Below are positions 34,475 to 42,894 of a DNA stretch of 64,000 nt, one piece after another (position 1 is the first letter of the stretch; each line of letters begins with the position of its first letter). The DNA lies in contig NZ_JBHUEE010000002.1 in NCBI RefSeq assembly GCF_042680605.1, forward strand, positions 62,001-126,000, given 5' to 3'. The notes under the pieces were generated by a model. The model searched no databases and was not told where the DNA came from. It saw only the letters and a program-made list of their open reading frames with translations. Source of the stretch: Allobogoriella deserti (lineage in GTDB: Bacteria > Actinomycetota > Actinomycetes > Actinomycetales > Actinomycetaceae). Made by a program: the position numbers and the translations under genes.

Positions 34475-36010
34475 TCAGCGCCACACGAGAACGGTCTGCC
34501 TGGTGCGTCTGCCGTAGGGCGTGTCGACCCTGACCGCCCCGAGGGAGTGGAACGACAGGCCGAAGCGCCGTGTCTCGCTGTGCAGTGTCTTCAGGCGCAG
34601 GTGCCAGGTCTCGGGCACCTGCGAGTCGTACTGCGGGTGCGGGTCGGTGAAGAACGTGAAGAAGGCGAAGGTGCGCTCGTTCAGGATCGCCCGGAGGAAC
34701 ACGTAGATGGACTCGCGGCCGTTCTGCGGCACGTCGTGCAGCATCGATCCGGCGAAGACGTAGTGGTCCCGCCCCTCGTCCAGCAGGTCCAGGGCGAGAG
34801 CGAGCATGTCGTGGCGGTCGTTGGCGTTGAGGTAGCCGTACTCGACATTCTCCGGCCGGGTCTGCCGAGCGATCCGCAGCGCCTCGTGGCTGTAGTCGAA
34901 CGCGCGCAGGCGGTGGCCGGCCGCCGCGATGCGCTCCGTCAGCCGGCCGTCGCCGCAGCCGAGCTCGATCACCTCGGCCCGTTCCGGCAGCCGGCGCAGG
35001 AACTCGGCCACCGAGTCGGCCTCGTCCTCGGACAGCTGCGAGCTCTCGCGTGCCGGGAGCTGTTCGTAGTACTTCTCCCACCAGACCCGCTGTCGGTTGT
35101 AGACGCCGAAGCGTGTCTCGAACAGCCGCAGTGTGCTCGGCGGGGTGACGAACTTGAACGACGGGTCGGGCACGAGCCAGTTCGGCCCGTAGGCGAAGGC
35201 GCACCAGTCTTCCGGCGAGGCCGGCGCGGGCAGTTCGCGCCCGCCCACCTCGAGCGTCGAGGTCGGCACCAAGGATTCGCGCGGCAGCTCGCCACGCAGT
35301 GCGAAGGGCTGGTTGTAGAGGCCGTCCTCGGTGTGGAACCCGGTGAAGACGTCGATGTAGTGGTCGGTGAACCCGTCCTCGTCGAAGTACGTCACCTGCA
35401 GGTGGGCCAGCGAGTGCCGCACCACGGTCAGCCCGTCCGCCTCGAGCCGGCGTTGCATCTCGTAGCTGGCGAGCGAGACGTCGGTCAGGGACGAGCGGTC
35501 ACTGAGCCAGGCGAGGTCGATGTCGTCGTCGTGCGGCATCAGCTGCCCGTTGCGCAACGCGCCGAGGAGAGTGCCTCCGACGGCGTAGACCGGGTAGCCC
35601 CACTCCTGCAGCCGGGCAACCAACGCGGTCGCGTTGTCGAGCAACCTGTCCTGGACGGCGCCCGAGGTGTCGCTGTCCAAGGTGGGGCCGAGGCGATCCC
35701 ACTTGTTGATCGAGAGCCACCGCCCGCGCTTGTCCGTCACGCTCACCCGGCCCGAGCCGGGGAATCGCACCTGCCCTGCGGCGATCTCCTCCCCGGTCGA
35801 GGAAGAGGTGATGGTCAGGTACGTGCGACCGTGCAGGTAGGGGCGCAGCGCACGCGGCCAGGCCACCGCGATCGCCGAGCCCAGATTCCACCGGACGGGT
35901 GTCGACCAGACTCGATGCCCGTCGAAGTTGACGTCGAGCGTTCCGGAGGGAACGTCCGTGCCCGGCAGGCGGACCATGAGCAGCCGCCTCGTGGCGAGAG
36001 GTGTGGGCAC
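34475..36010 (-). CDS. LicD-type phosphotransferase fused to a SAM-dependent methyltransferase
   Basis: 511 residues in three parts. Residues 10-85 look beta-rich. Residues 120-290 are a LicD/fukutin nucleotidyltransferase-fold domain with GGTLLGALR at 145-153, catalytic acids DDDID at 161-165 and the closing YGPNWLVPDPSF. Residues 335-511 are a class I methyltransferase: VIELGCGDG at 347-355, then FDYSHEALRIAR. LicD proteins move phosphocholine or, in fukutin/FKRP, ribitol phosphate from CDP donors; the IspD/TarI gene downstream in the same operon would fit. The GTG at 36010 follows AAGGAGG by 5 bases and is clearly better than earlier in-frame codons. First gene of its operon. Confidence 0.85.
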   Translation of the reverse strand: MPTPLATRRLLMVRLPGTDVPSGTLDVNFDGHRVWSTPVRWNLGSAIAVAWPRALRPYLHGRTYLTITSSSTGEEIAAGQVRFPGSGRVSVTDKRGRWLSINKWDRLGPTLDSDTSGAVQDRLLDNATALVARLQEWGYPVYAVGGTLLGALRNGQLMPHDDDIDLAWLSDRSSLTDVSLASYEMQRRLEADGLTVVRHSLAHLQVTYFDEDGFTDHYIDVFTGFHTEDGLYNQPFALRGELPRESLVPTSTLEVGGRELPAPASPEDWCAFAYGPNWLVPDPSFKFVTPPSTLRLFETRFGVYNRQRVWWEKYYEQLPARESSQLSEDEADSVAEFLRRLPERAEVIELGCGDGRLTERIAAAGHRLRAFDYSHEALRIARQTRPENVEYGYLNANDRHDMLALALDLLDEGRDHYVFAGSMLHDVPQNGRESIYVFLRAILNERTFAFFTFFTDPHPQYDSQVPETWHLRLKTLHSETRRFGLSFHSLGAVRVDTPYGRRTRQTVLVWR

Positions 36011-36207
36011 CGACCCTCCTTGCGACTCGGGGTGGGGCTGGACGGATCCTGCGAGTGTAGCCAGGGCTCCCTGGGCACATCCTGAGCACGCGCGGCGGCA
36101 TAGTCTGCGGGCGCCGGCCCGGTCCGTCGGGCCGCACCTCGCGTCTGGTTCACTGTCCGGACAGGGCGTGTTCACCCTCCAGCCACCCGACGTTCCCGAG
36201 GAGCCCC

Positions 36208-38058
36208 GTGACCACCGTGCAGAACCTGGTCCTGCCGACGGACCACGAGCGCCTGCCGTTGTACGTCGACGCCGAGGGGCTGACCGTCCGCTCCCGTACG
36301 AGCGCCGCGATCGGAGCCGGCGGGCGCGCGAGCTTCGCCACATACTTCAACGCCTTCCCGGCTACGTACTGGGTGCAGTACACGGCGGTGCGCGAGATCA
36401 CCCTGCGGCTGCACCTGACCGGGTCGGGGCGCGTGGTGGTCAGCCGCTCCGGCCGGGACGGCGACGCCTGGGCAGTCACGACGCGGGCGTTCACCGGCGG
36501 TGAGGTGACCGTGTCCCTCGCGCTGACCGGGTTCGAGTCCGGCGGATGGCTCTGGTTCGACGTCGAGGCGCACGGCGAGGTCGAGCTGCTGGCCGGCCGC
36601 TGGGAGGTGCCCGACGCGCAGGCGGACGGCAGGCCGACGGCCGCTGACCGCTCGGCGGGGACCACCATCGGGATCACCACCGTGAACAAGCCCGACTTCT
36701 GTGTCCGGACGTTGCAGGCCCTTGCGCAGGCGCCTGAGGTGCTGGACGTGGTCGACCGGATCTGCGTGATCGACCAGGGCGAGCGGAAGGTCGCGGCCGA
36801 GCCGGGGACCGCCGAGCTCACGCAGTCGCTGGGTGGGCGGCTGCGGTTGATCGACCAGGCGAACCTCGGAGGCTCGGGCGGGTTCTCCCGCGGGATGCTC
36901 GAGGCCCTCGAGGCCGGTTCCGCCTCGGCGCTCATCATGGACGACGACGTGGCCGTGGAGCCCGACTCGGTGCTGCGGGCGGTGCGCTTCGCGGCCGCCT
37001 GTCCGGCACCGACCGTCGTCGGCGGGCACATGCTCGACCTGCAGCATCCGACGGTGCTGCACTCCTGGTCCGAGGTGGTCGACCAGGCGACGTTCATGTG
37101 GGGGGCAGCCGACCGGTCCACGGAACGGCACGATCTGGCCGCCACGGGCCTCCGGCAGACACCGTGGATGCATCGCGTGGGCGTCGCCGACTACAACGGC
37201 TGGTGGATGTGCCTGCTCCCGGTCGAGGTCCTCGATCGGGTGGGACTGGCCGCCCCGTACTTCATCAAGTGGGACGACGCCGAGTTCGGCCTGCGCGCCG
37301 GCGAGGCCGGCTACCGGACCGTGTCGCTGCCCGGCGTGGCCCTGTGGCACGTCAGTTGGCTGGACAAGGACGACACGATCGACTGGCAGGCGTACTTCCA
37401 CGAGCGCAACCGGCTCGTCACCGCCTTGTTGCACGCCACGCAGCCCCGTGGTGGCCACTTGCTGCGGGAGTACCGGCGCCTGCACCTGAAGCAACTGCTC
37501 TGCCTGCAGTATTACGCGGTGACGTTGCGGCACCGGGCGCTGCGGGACGTGCTGCGTGGCCCCGAGCACCTGCCGGAGACCCTCGCCACCGCGATCGGCG
37601 AGGCGCGCGCCCTGGCGCAACGGTTCCCCGAGACCCGTGTCCGTCCGTTCCCGGACGGCGTGGCGCCACCGCAGGAACACTCCCGCGAGCCGCGACCGGG
37701 ACCGAAGGGACTGCGCCTGGCGTTGTTCACCCTGCAGGCGGTGACCCGCCACCTGAGCGTCCCGGTCCGGCACCGGCAGCCGCAACGCCTCCTGCCCAAG
37801 GGTGAGGCCACCTGGTGGCACGTGCCGTCCTACGACTCGGTACTGGTGGAGTCCGCGGACCGGTCCGGCGTGCTCTGGTACCGCCGTGACCGCCGCCGGT
37901 TCGCCCGGCTGTGGTGGGACAGTCTGCGGTTGACGTGGACGCTGGCGCGCCGGTGGCCGCAGCTGTCGGCCGCATACCGTCGCCGGTGGCCCGAGCTGAC
38001 CTGCCCGCGGCGGTGGGCGGCCGCCTGCGGCCGCGGATCCGACGACCACGCCGTGTGA
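36208..38058 (+). CDS. GlfT2-like galactofuranosyltransferase (GT2)
   Basis: 616 residues, close to mycobacterial GlfT2, the galactan polymerase using UDP-Galf. An N-terminal beta-sandwich (15-135) precedes the GT-A domain: GTTIGITTVNKPDFC at 151-165, NLGGSGGFSRGMLEAL, the metal motif DDD at 245-247, the second acidic motif WDDAEFGLRA around 355-364 and a His at 381 (ALWHVSW). A helical C-terminal domain completes it. GTG start with CGAGGAG 4 bases upstream. With glf and galE in the same window it supports a galactofuranose-containing wall polymer. Diverges from the LicD gene. Confidence 0.87.
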   Translation: MTTVQNLVLPTDHERLPLYVDAEGLTVRSRTSAAIGAGGRASFATYFNAFPATYWVQYTAVREITLRLHLTGSGRVVVSRSGRDGDAWAVTTRAFTGGEVTVSLALTGFESGGWLWFDVEAHGEVELLAGRWEVPDAQADGRPTAADRSAGTTIGITTVNKPDFCVRTLQALAQAPEVLDVVDRICVIDQGERKVAAEPGTAELTQSLGGRLRLIDQANLGGSGGFSRGMLEALEAGSASALIMDDDVAVEPDSVLRAVRFAAACPAPTVVGGHMLDLQHPTVLHSWSEVVDQATFMWGAADRSTERHDLAATGLRQTPWMHRVGVADYNGWWMCLLPVEVLDRVGLAAPYFIKWDDAEFGLRAGEAGYRTVSLPGVALWHVSWLDKDDTIDWQAYFHERNRLVTALLHATQPRGGHLLREYRRLHLKQLLCLQYYAVTLRHRALRDVLRGPEHLPETLATAIGEARALAQRFPETRVRPFPDGVAPPQEHSREPRPGPKGLRLALFTLQAVTRHLSVPVRHRQPQRLLPKGEATWWHVPSYDSVLVESADRSGVLWYRRDRRRFARLWWDSLRLTWTLARRWPQLSAAYRRRWPELTCPRRWAAACGRGSDDHAV

Positions 38059-38108
38059 CCAAATACCCAGTTCGAGGGGCCGCGACCGGGACCCGGCACG
38101 CTTGTAGA

Positions 38109-38135
38109 CTCGACGCGCCTCAGCGGCGCGTCGAG
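38109..38135 (+). promoter_or_regulatory. Perfect 11-bp inverted repeat upstream of the ABC exporter genes
   Basis: CTCGACGCGCC (38109-38119) and GGCGCGTCGAG (38125-38135) are exact reverse complements with a 5-base loop. There is no T run behind it, so it may be a weak intrinsic terminator of the GlfT2-like gene that ends 50 bases earlier, a leader hairpin or an operator of the transporter genes starting at 38175. Confidence 0.5.
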
Positions 38136-38174
38136 CCCGCGCGCGGCGCCGCAGACGACGAATGAGGGAGCTCA

Positions 38175-39107
38175 GTGGGCGCAGTCAGCGCACAGACGGC
38201 CGGTGGTGAGGACCACGGTGACCTGCGAGCGCTCGCCGAGCGGCACGGACTCCGCCAGATCGGCGTGCGGCCCTCGATCGGCACGTATCTGAAGCAGCTG
38301 TGGCGCTTCCGCCAGTTCGCGCAGTACATGGCGACCTCACGCGCCTACGCGCAGAACCAGAACTCCTACCTCGGTCAGCTCTGGGCCATCATCACGCCGA
38401 TCCTCAACGCCACGGTCTTCGTGGTGATCTTCGGCATCCTGCTCGATGCGAGCCGCGGCGTGGACAACGTCATCGCGTTCATCGTGATCGGCGTCTTCCT
38501 CTTCCGCTTCTTCGACCGCTCCGTCGTCGCCGGCGGCAAGTCGATCTCGGAGAAGCTCCAGATCGTGCGGTCGTTGCACTTCCCGCGCGCCGTCCTGCCG
38601 GTGGCAGCGGTCGTCACCGAGTTGACGACGTTGCTACCCGCCACGGCCGTGATGTGCGTCATCACGTATTTCTCCGGCTTCATGCCCGACTATCCCCCGG
38701 TGCATGTCACCTGGCAGTGGCTGCTGCTGCCGGTGCAGGTGGTCATCTTCGGCATGTTCAACCTGGGCTGCGCGTTCATCATGGCGCGGATCATCGCCCA
38801 CGCACCGGACATCCTGAACGTCGTGCAGTTCCTGCTGCGGTTCGTCATGTACGGCTCCGGCGTGCTCTTCCCGATCGAGCGGCGCTTCGCGGAGAACGTG
38901 CCCGAATCCATGCACTGGCTCACCCCAGTCCTCGAGTACCAGCCGGTGGCCCTCGCCCTCGACCTGGGCCGGCAGGCGCTGACCGACGAGCCGACCATTC
39001 CGCTGGACTGGCACAAGTGGTTGCTCATGCTCGGCTGGGCCGTGCTGTTCCTGGTGGTGGGTTTCCTCTACTTCTGGCAGGGGGAGGAGACCTATGGCCG
39101 AGAGTGA
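38175..39107 (+). CDS. Polysaccharide/teichoic acid ABC exporter permease (Wzm/TagG type)
   Basis: 310-residue ABC-2 membrane subunit that moves a lipid-linked polymer to the outer face. After a cytoplasmic N-terminus (1-55) there are six hydrophobic segments, beginning LWAIITPILNATVFVVIFGILLD, with the family stretch SISEKLQIVRSLHFPRAVLPVAAVV between helices 2 and 3 and SGVLFPIERRFAENVPESMHW later. GTG start with GGGAG 5 bases upstream. The ATPase gene overlaps its end by 14 bases. A strong inverted repeat lies 40 bases upstream. Confidence 0.92.
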   Translation: MGAVSAQTAGGEDHGDLRALAERHGLRQIGVRPSIGTYLKQLWRFRQFAQYMATSRAYAQNQNSYLGQLWAIITPILNATVFVVIFGILLDASRGVDNVIAFIVIGVFLFRFFDRSVVAGGKSISEKLQIVRSLHFPRAVLPVAAVVTELTTLLPATAVMCVITYFSGFMPDYPPVHVTWQWLLLPVQVVIFGMFNLGCAFIMARIIAHAPDILNVVQFLLRFVMYGSGVLFPIERRFAENVPESMHWLTPVLEYQPVALALDLGRQALTDEPTIPLDWHKWLLMLGWAVLFLVVGFLYFWQGEETYGRE

Positions 39108-40071
39108 GCTCGACTTCGAGTTCGACCCCGAAGACCTCCCGGAGCGCCACGACGTCGGCGACATCGGACCGCCGTCACTCATCGTCGACAACGTGCACGT
39201 CAAGTACCGGGTTTTCGGCGCCAAGCGCGCCGGCGCGGTGAGCAACGGGCACACCTCCCTGCTCAACCGGCTGCGCTGGCGCCTGCAGGGCAACGTCGGG
39301 CAGACCTCCGAGGTCCATGCGGTGCGCGGCGTCTCCTTCGTCGCCCACCACGGTGAATCCATCGGCATCGTGGGCACCAACGGCTCCGGCAAGTCGAGCC
39401 TGCTCCGCGCGGCCGCCGGGCTCATCCCCCCGGCGGAGGGAGCGGTCTACGTCGACAACGAGCCGTCGCTGCTCGGCGTCAACGCCGTGCTCATGCGCCA
39501 GCTCAGCGGCGAGCGCAACATCATGATCGGTGGTCTCGCGCTCGGGCTCAGCGCCAAGGAGGTACGCGAACGCTTCGACGAGATCGTCGACTTCGCGGAT
39601 CTCGGTGACTTCGTCTACCTGCCGATGAAGACGTATTCCTCCGGCATGGCGGCACGGCTGCGATTCGCGATCTCGTCCGTGGCCACCCCGGACATCCTCA
39701 TGATCGACGAAGCGCTCGCGACCGGCGACGCGGACTTCAAGCAACGCAGCAACGCCAAGATCGAGGAGATCCGCGAGCAGGCGGGCACGATCTTCCTGGT
39801 GAGCCACTCCCTGGAGACCGTCAAGCGGATGTGCACACGGGTACTCTGGATGGACCACGGGTTGCTCGTCCAGGACGGCGACCCCGAAGAGGTCACCGAG
39901 GCCTACCGCGAGCACGTGCGCAAGCAGCGGGAGGGCAAGAAGAACCGGCGCAAGGGCGGCGCCCGCCCGCGCGGTAACGGGCGCTCACGGAACGCCCGGC
40001 CGGACGGTCCGGACTCCGGCGGCGCGAGCAACGCCCGGTCTGACGGGGAGACCGGCGCCACGACGTCCTGA
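39094..40071 (+). CDS. Polysaccharide/teichoic acid ABC exporter ATP-binding protein (Wzt/TagH type)
   Basis: 325-residue ATPase partner of the permease just upstream. Walker A GTNGSGKSS near 90-98, GVNAVLMRQLSGERNI (the Q-loop region typical of the Wzt/TagH group), signature YSSGMAARLRFAIS, Walker B ILMIDEALATGD and switch SHSLETVKRMC. The C-terminal 55 residues are a Lys/Arg/Gly-rich tail with no carbohydrate-binding domain, unlike Wzt of E. coli O9a, so chain-end recognition is not expected. It probably exports one of the polymers made in this region. Confidence 0.93.
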   Translation: MAESELDFEFDPEDLPERHDVGDIGPPSLIVDNVHVKYRVFGAKRAGAVSNGHTSLLNRLRWRLQGNVGQTSEVHAVRGVSFVAHHGESIGIVGTNGSGKSSLLRAAAGLIPPAEGAVYVDNEPSLLGVNAVLMRQLSGERNIMIGGLALGLSAKEVRERFDEIVDFADLGDFVYLPMKTYSSGMAARLRFAISSVATPDILMIDEALATGDADFKQRSNAKIEEIREQAGTIFLVSHSLETVKRMCTRVLWMDHGLLVQDGDPEEVTEAYREHVRKQREGKKNRRKGGARPRGNGRSRNARPDGPDSGGASNARSDGETGATTS

Positions 40072-40271
40072 ACGCTCCGCGCCTTGCCCGGCGCCGGGCC
40101 ACCGAACCGTCAGATCGCACCGGACCGATCGATGTGACAGCCCTCGGACGGCGATATCGGTGCCGGCCCGCGGACCACCGGACGCCCATGTCGCACATTT
40201 CCTACTAATCTGATCGGGTATGCTCGTCAGGCTTTCCGCGGGACCCCGCACAGAGACCGGAGGAGGACGCG

Positions 40272-41690
40272 ATGGCCAGGACCGAGGCCCCAGCCGGGGA
40301 CAGACCCCGCGTGATGCTGGTCGGCGCCTACGAACGCGACAACTTCGGCGATCTGCTCTTCCTGCTGCAGACCGAGCGGTACCTGCGGCAGGCAGCCGTC
40401 ACCGCGGCCGCCCCGTTCCCCGGCGACATGACGAGGCTGCTCGACCGCGCGATCCCGGCCTACGGCCCGCTGCTCGCGTCCGAGCGGTATGACGCGATCT
40501 GGACAGTCGGCGGCGAGGTCGGCTCGACGAGCGTTCTCGGTGCGCTGCGCATGTCGATGCCGCCGGGGTTCGTACGCGCCTACGACGCCGCGGCACCCGC
40601 GGACCGGCAGGCCATGCTGGAGCGGGTCCACGGAACGGCCCCGATGGAGTCCCCGTACGTGCCGCGCCCCACGGCGTACCCAGCCAACGCCACAGCGGCC
40701 TCGGTGCTGCACTCCGTCGGCCTGGCGGGGGTGACCGGCCTGCCGCCCGACGAGCAGGCGCGGCGACTGGAGGTCCTCCGCGAGGCGGATCGGATCTCGG
40801 TCCGGGACAGGCTCTCGTCCGAGCTGCTGGCCGCGCACGGTATCGCGCACCGGCTCGCACCGGACCTCGTCCACACCCTGGCCGTGACGCGGCCGGTTCA
40901 GCGCCACCCCCGCGAGGCGGACACCGTCCTGGTCCAGATCTCCGCCGCCCACCTGCGCACCCTCGGCGTGGAGGCCTTCGCCGAGGCTCTGGCGCGCAGC
41001 ACGCGGCTGGCGCCGTACCGCATCCGTTTGTTCCTCGCCGGCTCCGCGCCCGGGCACGACTCCGTCGGGTCGTACGAACGGCTGGCCGACCTCGTCCGCG
41101 CACGCCGGCCGGACCGCGACATCGCGATCTCGCCCGAACGCCGGCCCTACGACCGTGTCGACGCGATCGCCGCGGCACGACTGTGGATCGGCCTATCGCT
41201 GCACGGCCGCATCGTCGCCGCCGCCTACGGCGTCCCGCGCATCAGTCTGGCCAAACGCAAGCTCAACGCCTACGCCCAGACCTGGGACCCCGACATGCCG
41301 TACGGCGTCACGCCCGAGAATCTGGACGACGCCGTCGCCGAGGCACTGTCACCGGCCGTGGCGGCACGGTCCGCCGATGTCGGCGAGGACCTCGCCCGCA
41401 CCGCCGACGCGGAGATCCGCCAGGCTGTGACGGAAACGCTCGGCCCGTCACTGTCCGATCCGGCCGTGCTGGTCTCCCGCGCGGCACGCCGCATCACGGC
41501 GCTCGAGGCGCTGCGCCACGACGAAGTGGCTCGCGCGAGAAACCGGGCCGCTGAGGGGGACGGCGCCGCCCTCGTTCCACAGCGACCGCTCGAGCGCCTC
41601 GCGGCGCTCCCCCGGCCGGCGACCGGCCGTCTGCTCACGAGTGGCCTCCGGCGCGTCAGAGCGGGACGACGGCGTCACCGGCAGCGGTGA
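40272..41690 (+). CDS. Polysaccharide pyruvyl transferase family protein
   Basis: 472 residues, the second such protein in the window. N-terminal family loop VMLVGAYERDNFGDLLFLLQTERYL, GGEVGSTSVLG, the middle block DRISVRDRLSSELLAAHGI, and the C-terminal signature AARLWIGLSLHGRIVAAAYGVPRISLAKRKLNAYAQTW near residues 300-340; an Arg-rich tail ends it. Predicted to add pyruvate ketals to a polymer sugar, from PEP. Its ATG at 40272 follows GGAGGAGGACGC. A 200-base gap upstream, with an AT-rich patch near 40195-40225, likely holds its promoter. Only weakly similar to the protein at 16865. Confidence 0.85.
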   Translation: MARTEAPAGDRPRVMLVGAYERDNFGDLLFLLQTERYLRQAAVTAAAPFPGDMTRLLDRAIPAYGPLLASERYDAIWTVGGEVGSTSVLGALRMSMPPGFVRAYDAAAPADRQAMLERVHGTAPMESPYVPRPTAYPANATAASVLHSVGLAGVTGLPPDEQARRLEVLREADRISVRDRLSSELLAAHGIAHRLAPDLVHTLAVTRPVQRHPREADTVLVQISAAHLRTLGVEAFAEALARSTRLAPYRIRLFLAGSAPGHDSVGSYERLADLVRARRPDRDIAISPERRPYDRVDAIAAARLWIGLSLHGRIVAAAYGVPRISLAKRKLNAYAQTWDPDMPYGVTPENLDDAVAEALSPAVAARSADVGEDLARTADAEIRQAVTETLGPSLSDPAVLVSRAARRITALEALRHDEVARARNRAAEGDGAALVPQRPLERLAALPRPATGRLLTSGLRRVRAGRRRHRQR

Positions 41691-41695
41691 ACCAT

Positions 41696-42880
41696 TTACC
41701 CCAGGACGTCCGGCAGCACGTTGTCGTAGGTCGACAGTGCCGAGCCGATGGCCATGTGCATGTCCAGGTACTTGTACGTGCCGAGCCGGCCGCCGAAGAC
41801 GACCCCGCGCTCCTGCTTGGTCAGCTCGCGGTACCGCAGCAGCGCCTCCCGGTCCGCCGCGGTGTTGACCGGGTAGTACGGCTCGTCGCCGCGGCGGGCG
41901 AAACGGGAGTACTCCCGCATGATGACCGTGGCGTCGTCCGGGTACTGACGCTCCGGGTGAAAGTGCCGGAACTCGTGGATCCGCGTGTAGGGCACGTCCT
42001 CGTCGGCGTAGTTCATCACCGGTGTGCCCTGGAAGTCCCCGACGTCGAGCACCTCCTGCTCGAAATCCAGCGTGCGCCAGCTCAACTCGCCCTCGGCGTA
42101 GTCGAAGTACCGGTCGATGGGCCCGGTGTAGACCACCGGCACCTGCCCGACGACGGCGGCCTTGTTGATCGGCTGCGACGCGTCGAAGAAGTCCGTCCCG
42201 AGCCGGACCTCGATGTTCGGATGGTCCGCCATCCGCTCCAGCCACGCGGTGTACCCGTCGGTGGGCAGCCCTTCGTAGGTGTCGTTGAAGTACCGGTTGT
42301 CGTAGGTGTAGCGCACCGGCAGCCGCGAGATGATCGACGCCGGCAGATCCTTGGGATCGGTCTGCCACTGCTTGGCCGTGTACCCCTTGAAGAACGCCTC
42401 GTACAGCGGCCGCCCGATGAGCTGGATGCCCTTGTCGTTGAGGTTCTCCGGGTCGGTGCCGGCGAGCTCACCGGCCTGCTCGCGCACGAGCTCGCGCGCC
42501 TGACCCGGCGTGTAGGCGGCGCGGAAGAACTGGTTGATGGTGCCGAGATTGATCGGCATCGGGTACACCTCACCGCGCACCGTGCTGTACACCCGGTGCC
42601 GGTAGTCCGTGAACGTCGTGAAACGGGTCACGTACTCCCACACACGGTCGACCGAGGTGTGGAACAGGTGCGCCCCGTACCGGTGGACCTCGATCCCCGT
42701 GGTGGGTTCCGCCTCGGAGTAGGCGTTGCCACCGATGTGCGACCGCTGGTCGATGACCAGGACCTTCAGGCCTCGTTCACGCGCGCACCGCTCAGCGATC
42801 GTGAGTCCGAAGAACCCCGATCCGACGACGACTAGGTCAGGCGTCACATTCCCGTCCACTGCAGTTTGTCCATTGTTCAT
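41696..42880 (-). CDS. glf: UDP-galactopyranose mutase
   Basis: Flavoenzyme that converts UDP-galactopyranose to UDP-galactofuranose, the donor for galactofuranosyltransferases. 394 residues, with FAD loop VVGSGFFGLTIAERCA, IGGNAYSEAEPTTGIEVHRYGAHLFHT, IGRPLYEAFFKGYTAKQW, RYTYDNRYFNDTYEGLPTDGY and GGRLGTYKYLDMHMAIGSAL; very close to mycobacterial Glf throughout. A GTG at 42847 is a possible shorter start, matching the usual N-terminus and preceded by GGGA. The start lies only 14 bases from the divergent gene at 42895. Confidence 0.96.
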   Translation of the reverse strand: MNNGQTAVDGNVTPDLVVVGSGFFGLTIAERCARERGLKVLVIDQRSHIGGNAYSEAEPTTGIEVHRYGAHLFHTSVDRVWEYVTRFTTFTDYRHRVYSTVRGEVYPMPINLGTINQFFRAAYTPGQARELVREQAGELAGTDPENLNDKGIQLIGRPLYEAFFKGYTAKQWQTDPKDLPASIISRLPVRYTYDNRYFNDTYEGLPTDGYTAWLERMADHPNIEVRLGTDFFDASQPINKAAVVGQVPVVYTGPIDRYFDYAEGELSWRTLDFEQEVLDVGDFQGTPVMNYADEDVPYTRIHEFRHFHPERQYPDDATVIMREYSRFARRGDEPYYPVNTAADREALLRYRELTKQERGVVFGGRLGTYKYLDMHMAIGSALSTYDNVLPDVLG

Positions 42881-42894
42881 TTACGCTGACCGTT

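Noticed and set aside
36061..36074. Short palindrome CCAGGG-CT-CCCTGG in the LicD/GlfT2 divergent gap
   Set aside because: Six-base arms are expected by chance in such GC-rich sequence and no second copy was seen nearby.
36172..38049. A 625-codon minus-strand frame opposite the GlfT2-like gene
   Set aside because: The plus strand carries the full GlfT2 motif set and a good ribosome site; the minus frame has none.
40072..40271. Possible small gene or sigma-70 promoter in the gap before the pyruvyltransferase
   Set aside because: No open frame with protein-like composition; an AT-rich patch near 40195-40225 exists but no -35/-10 pair with a proper spacer could be defended.
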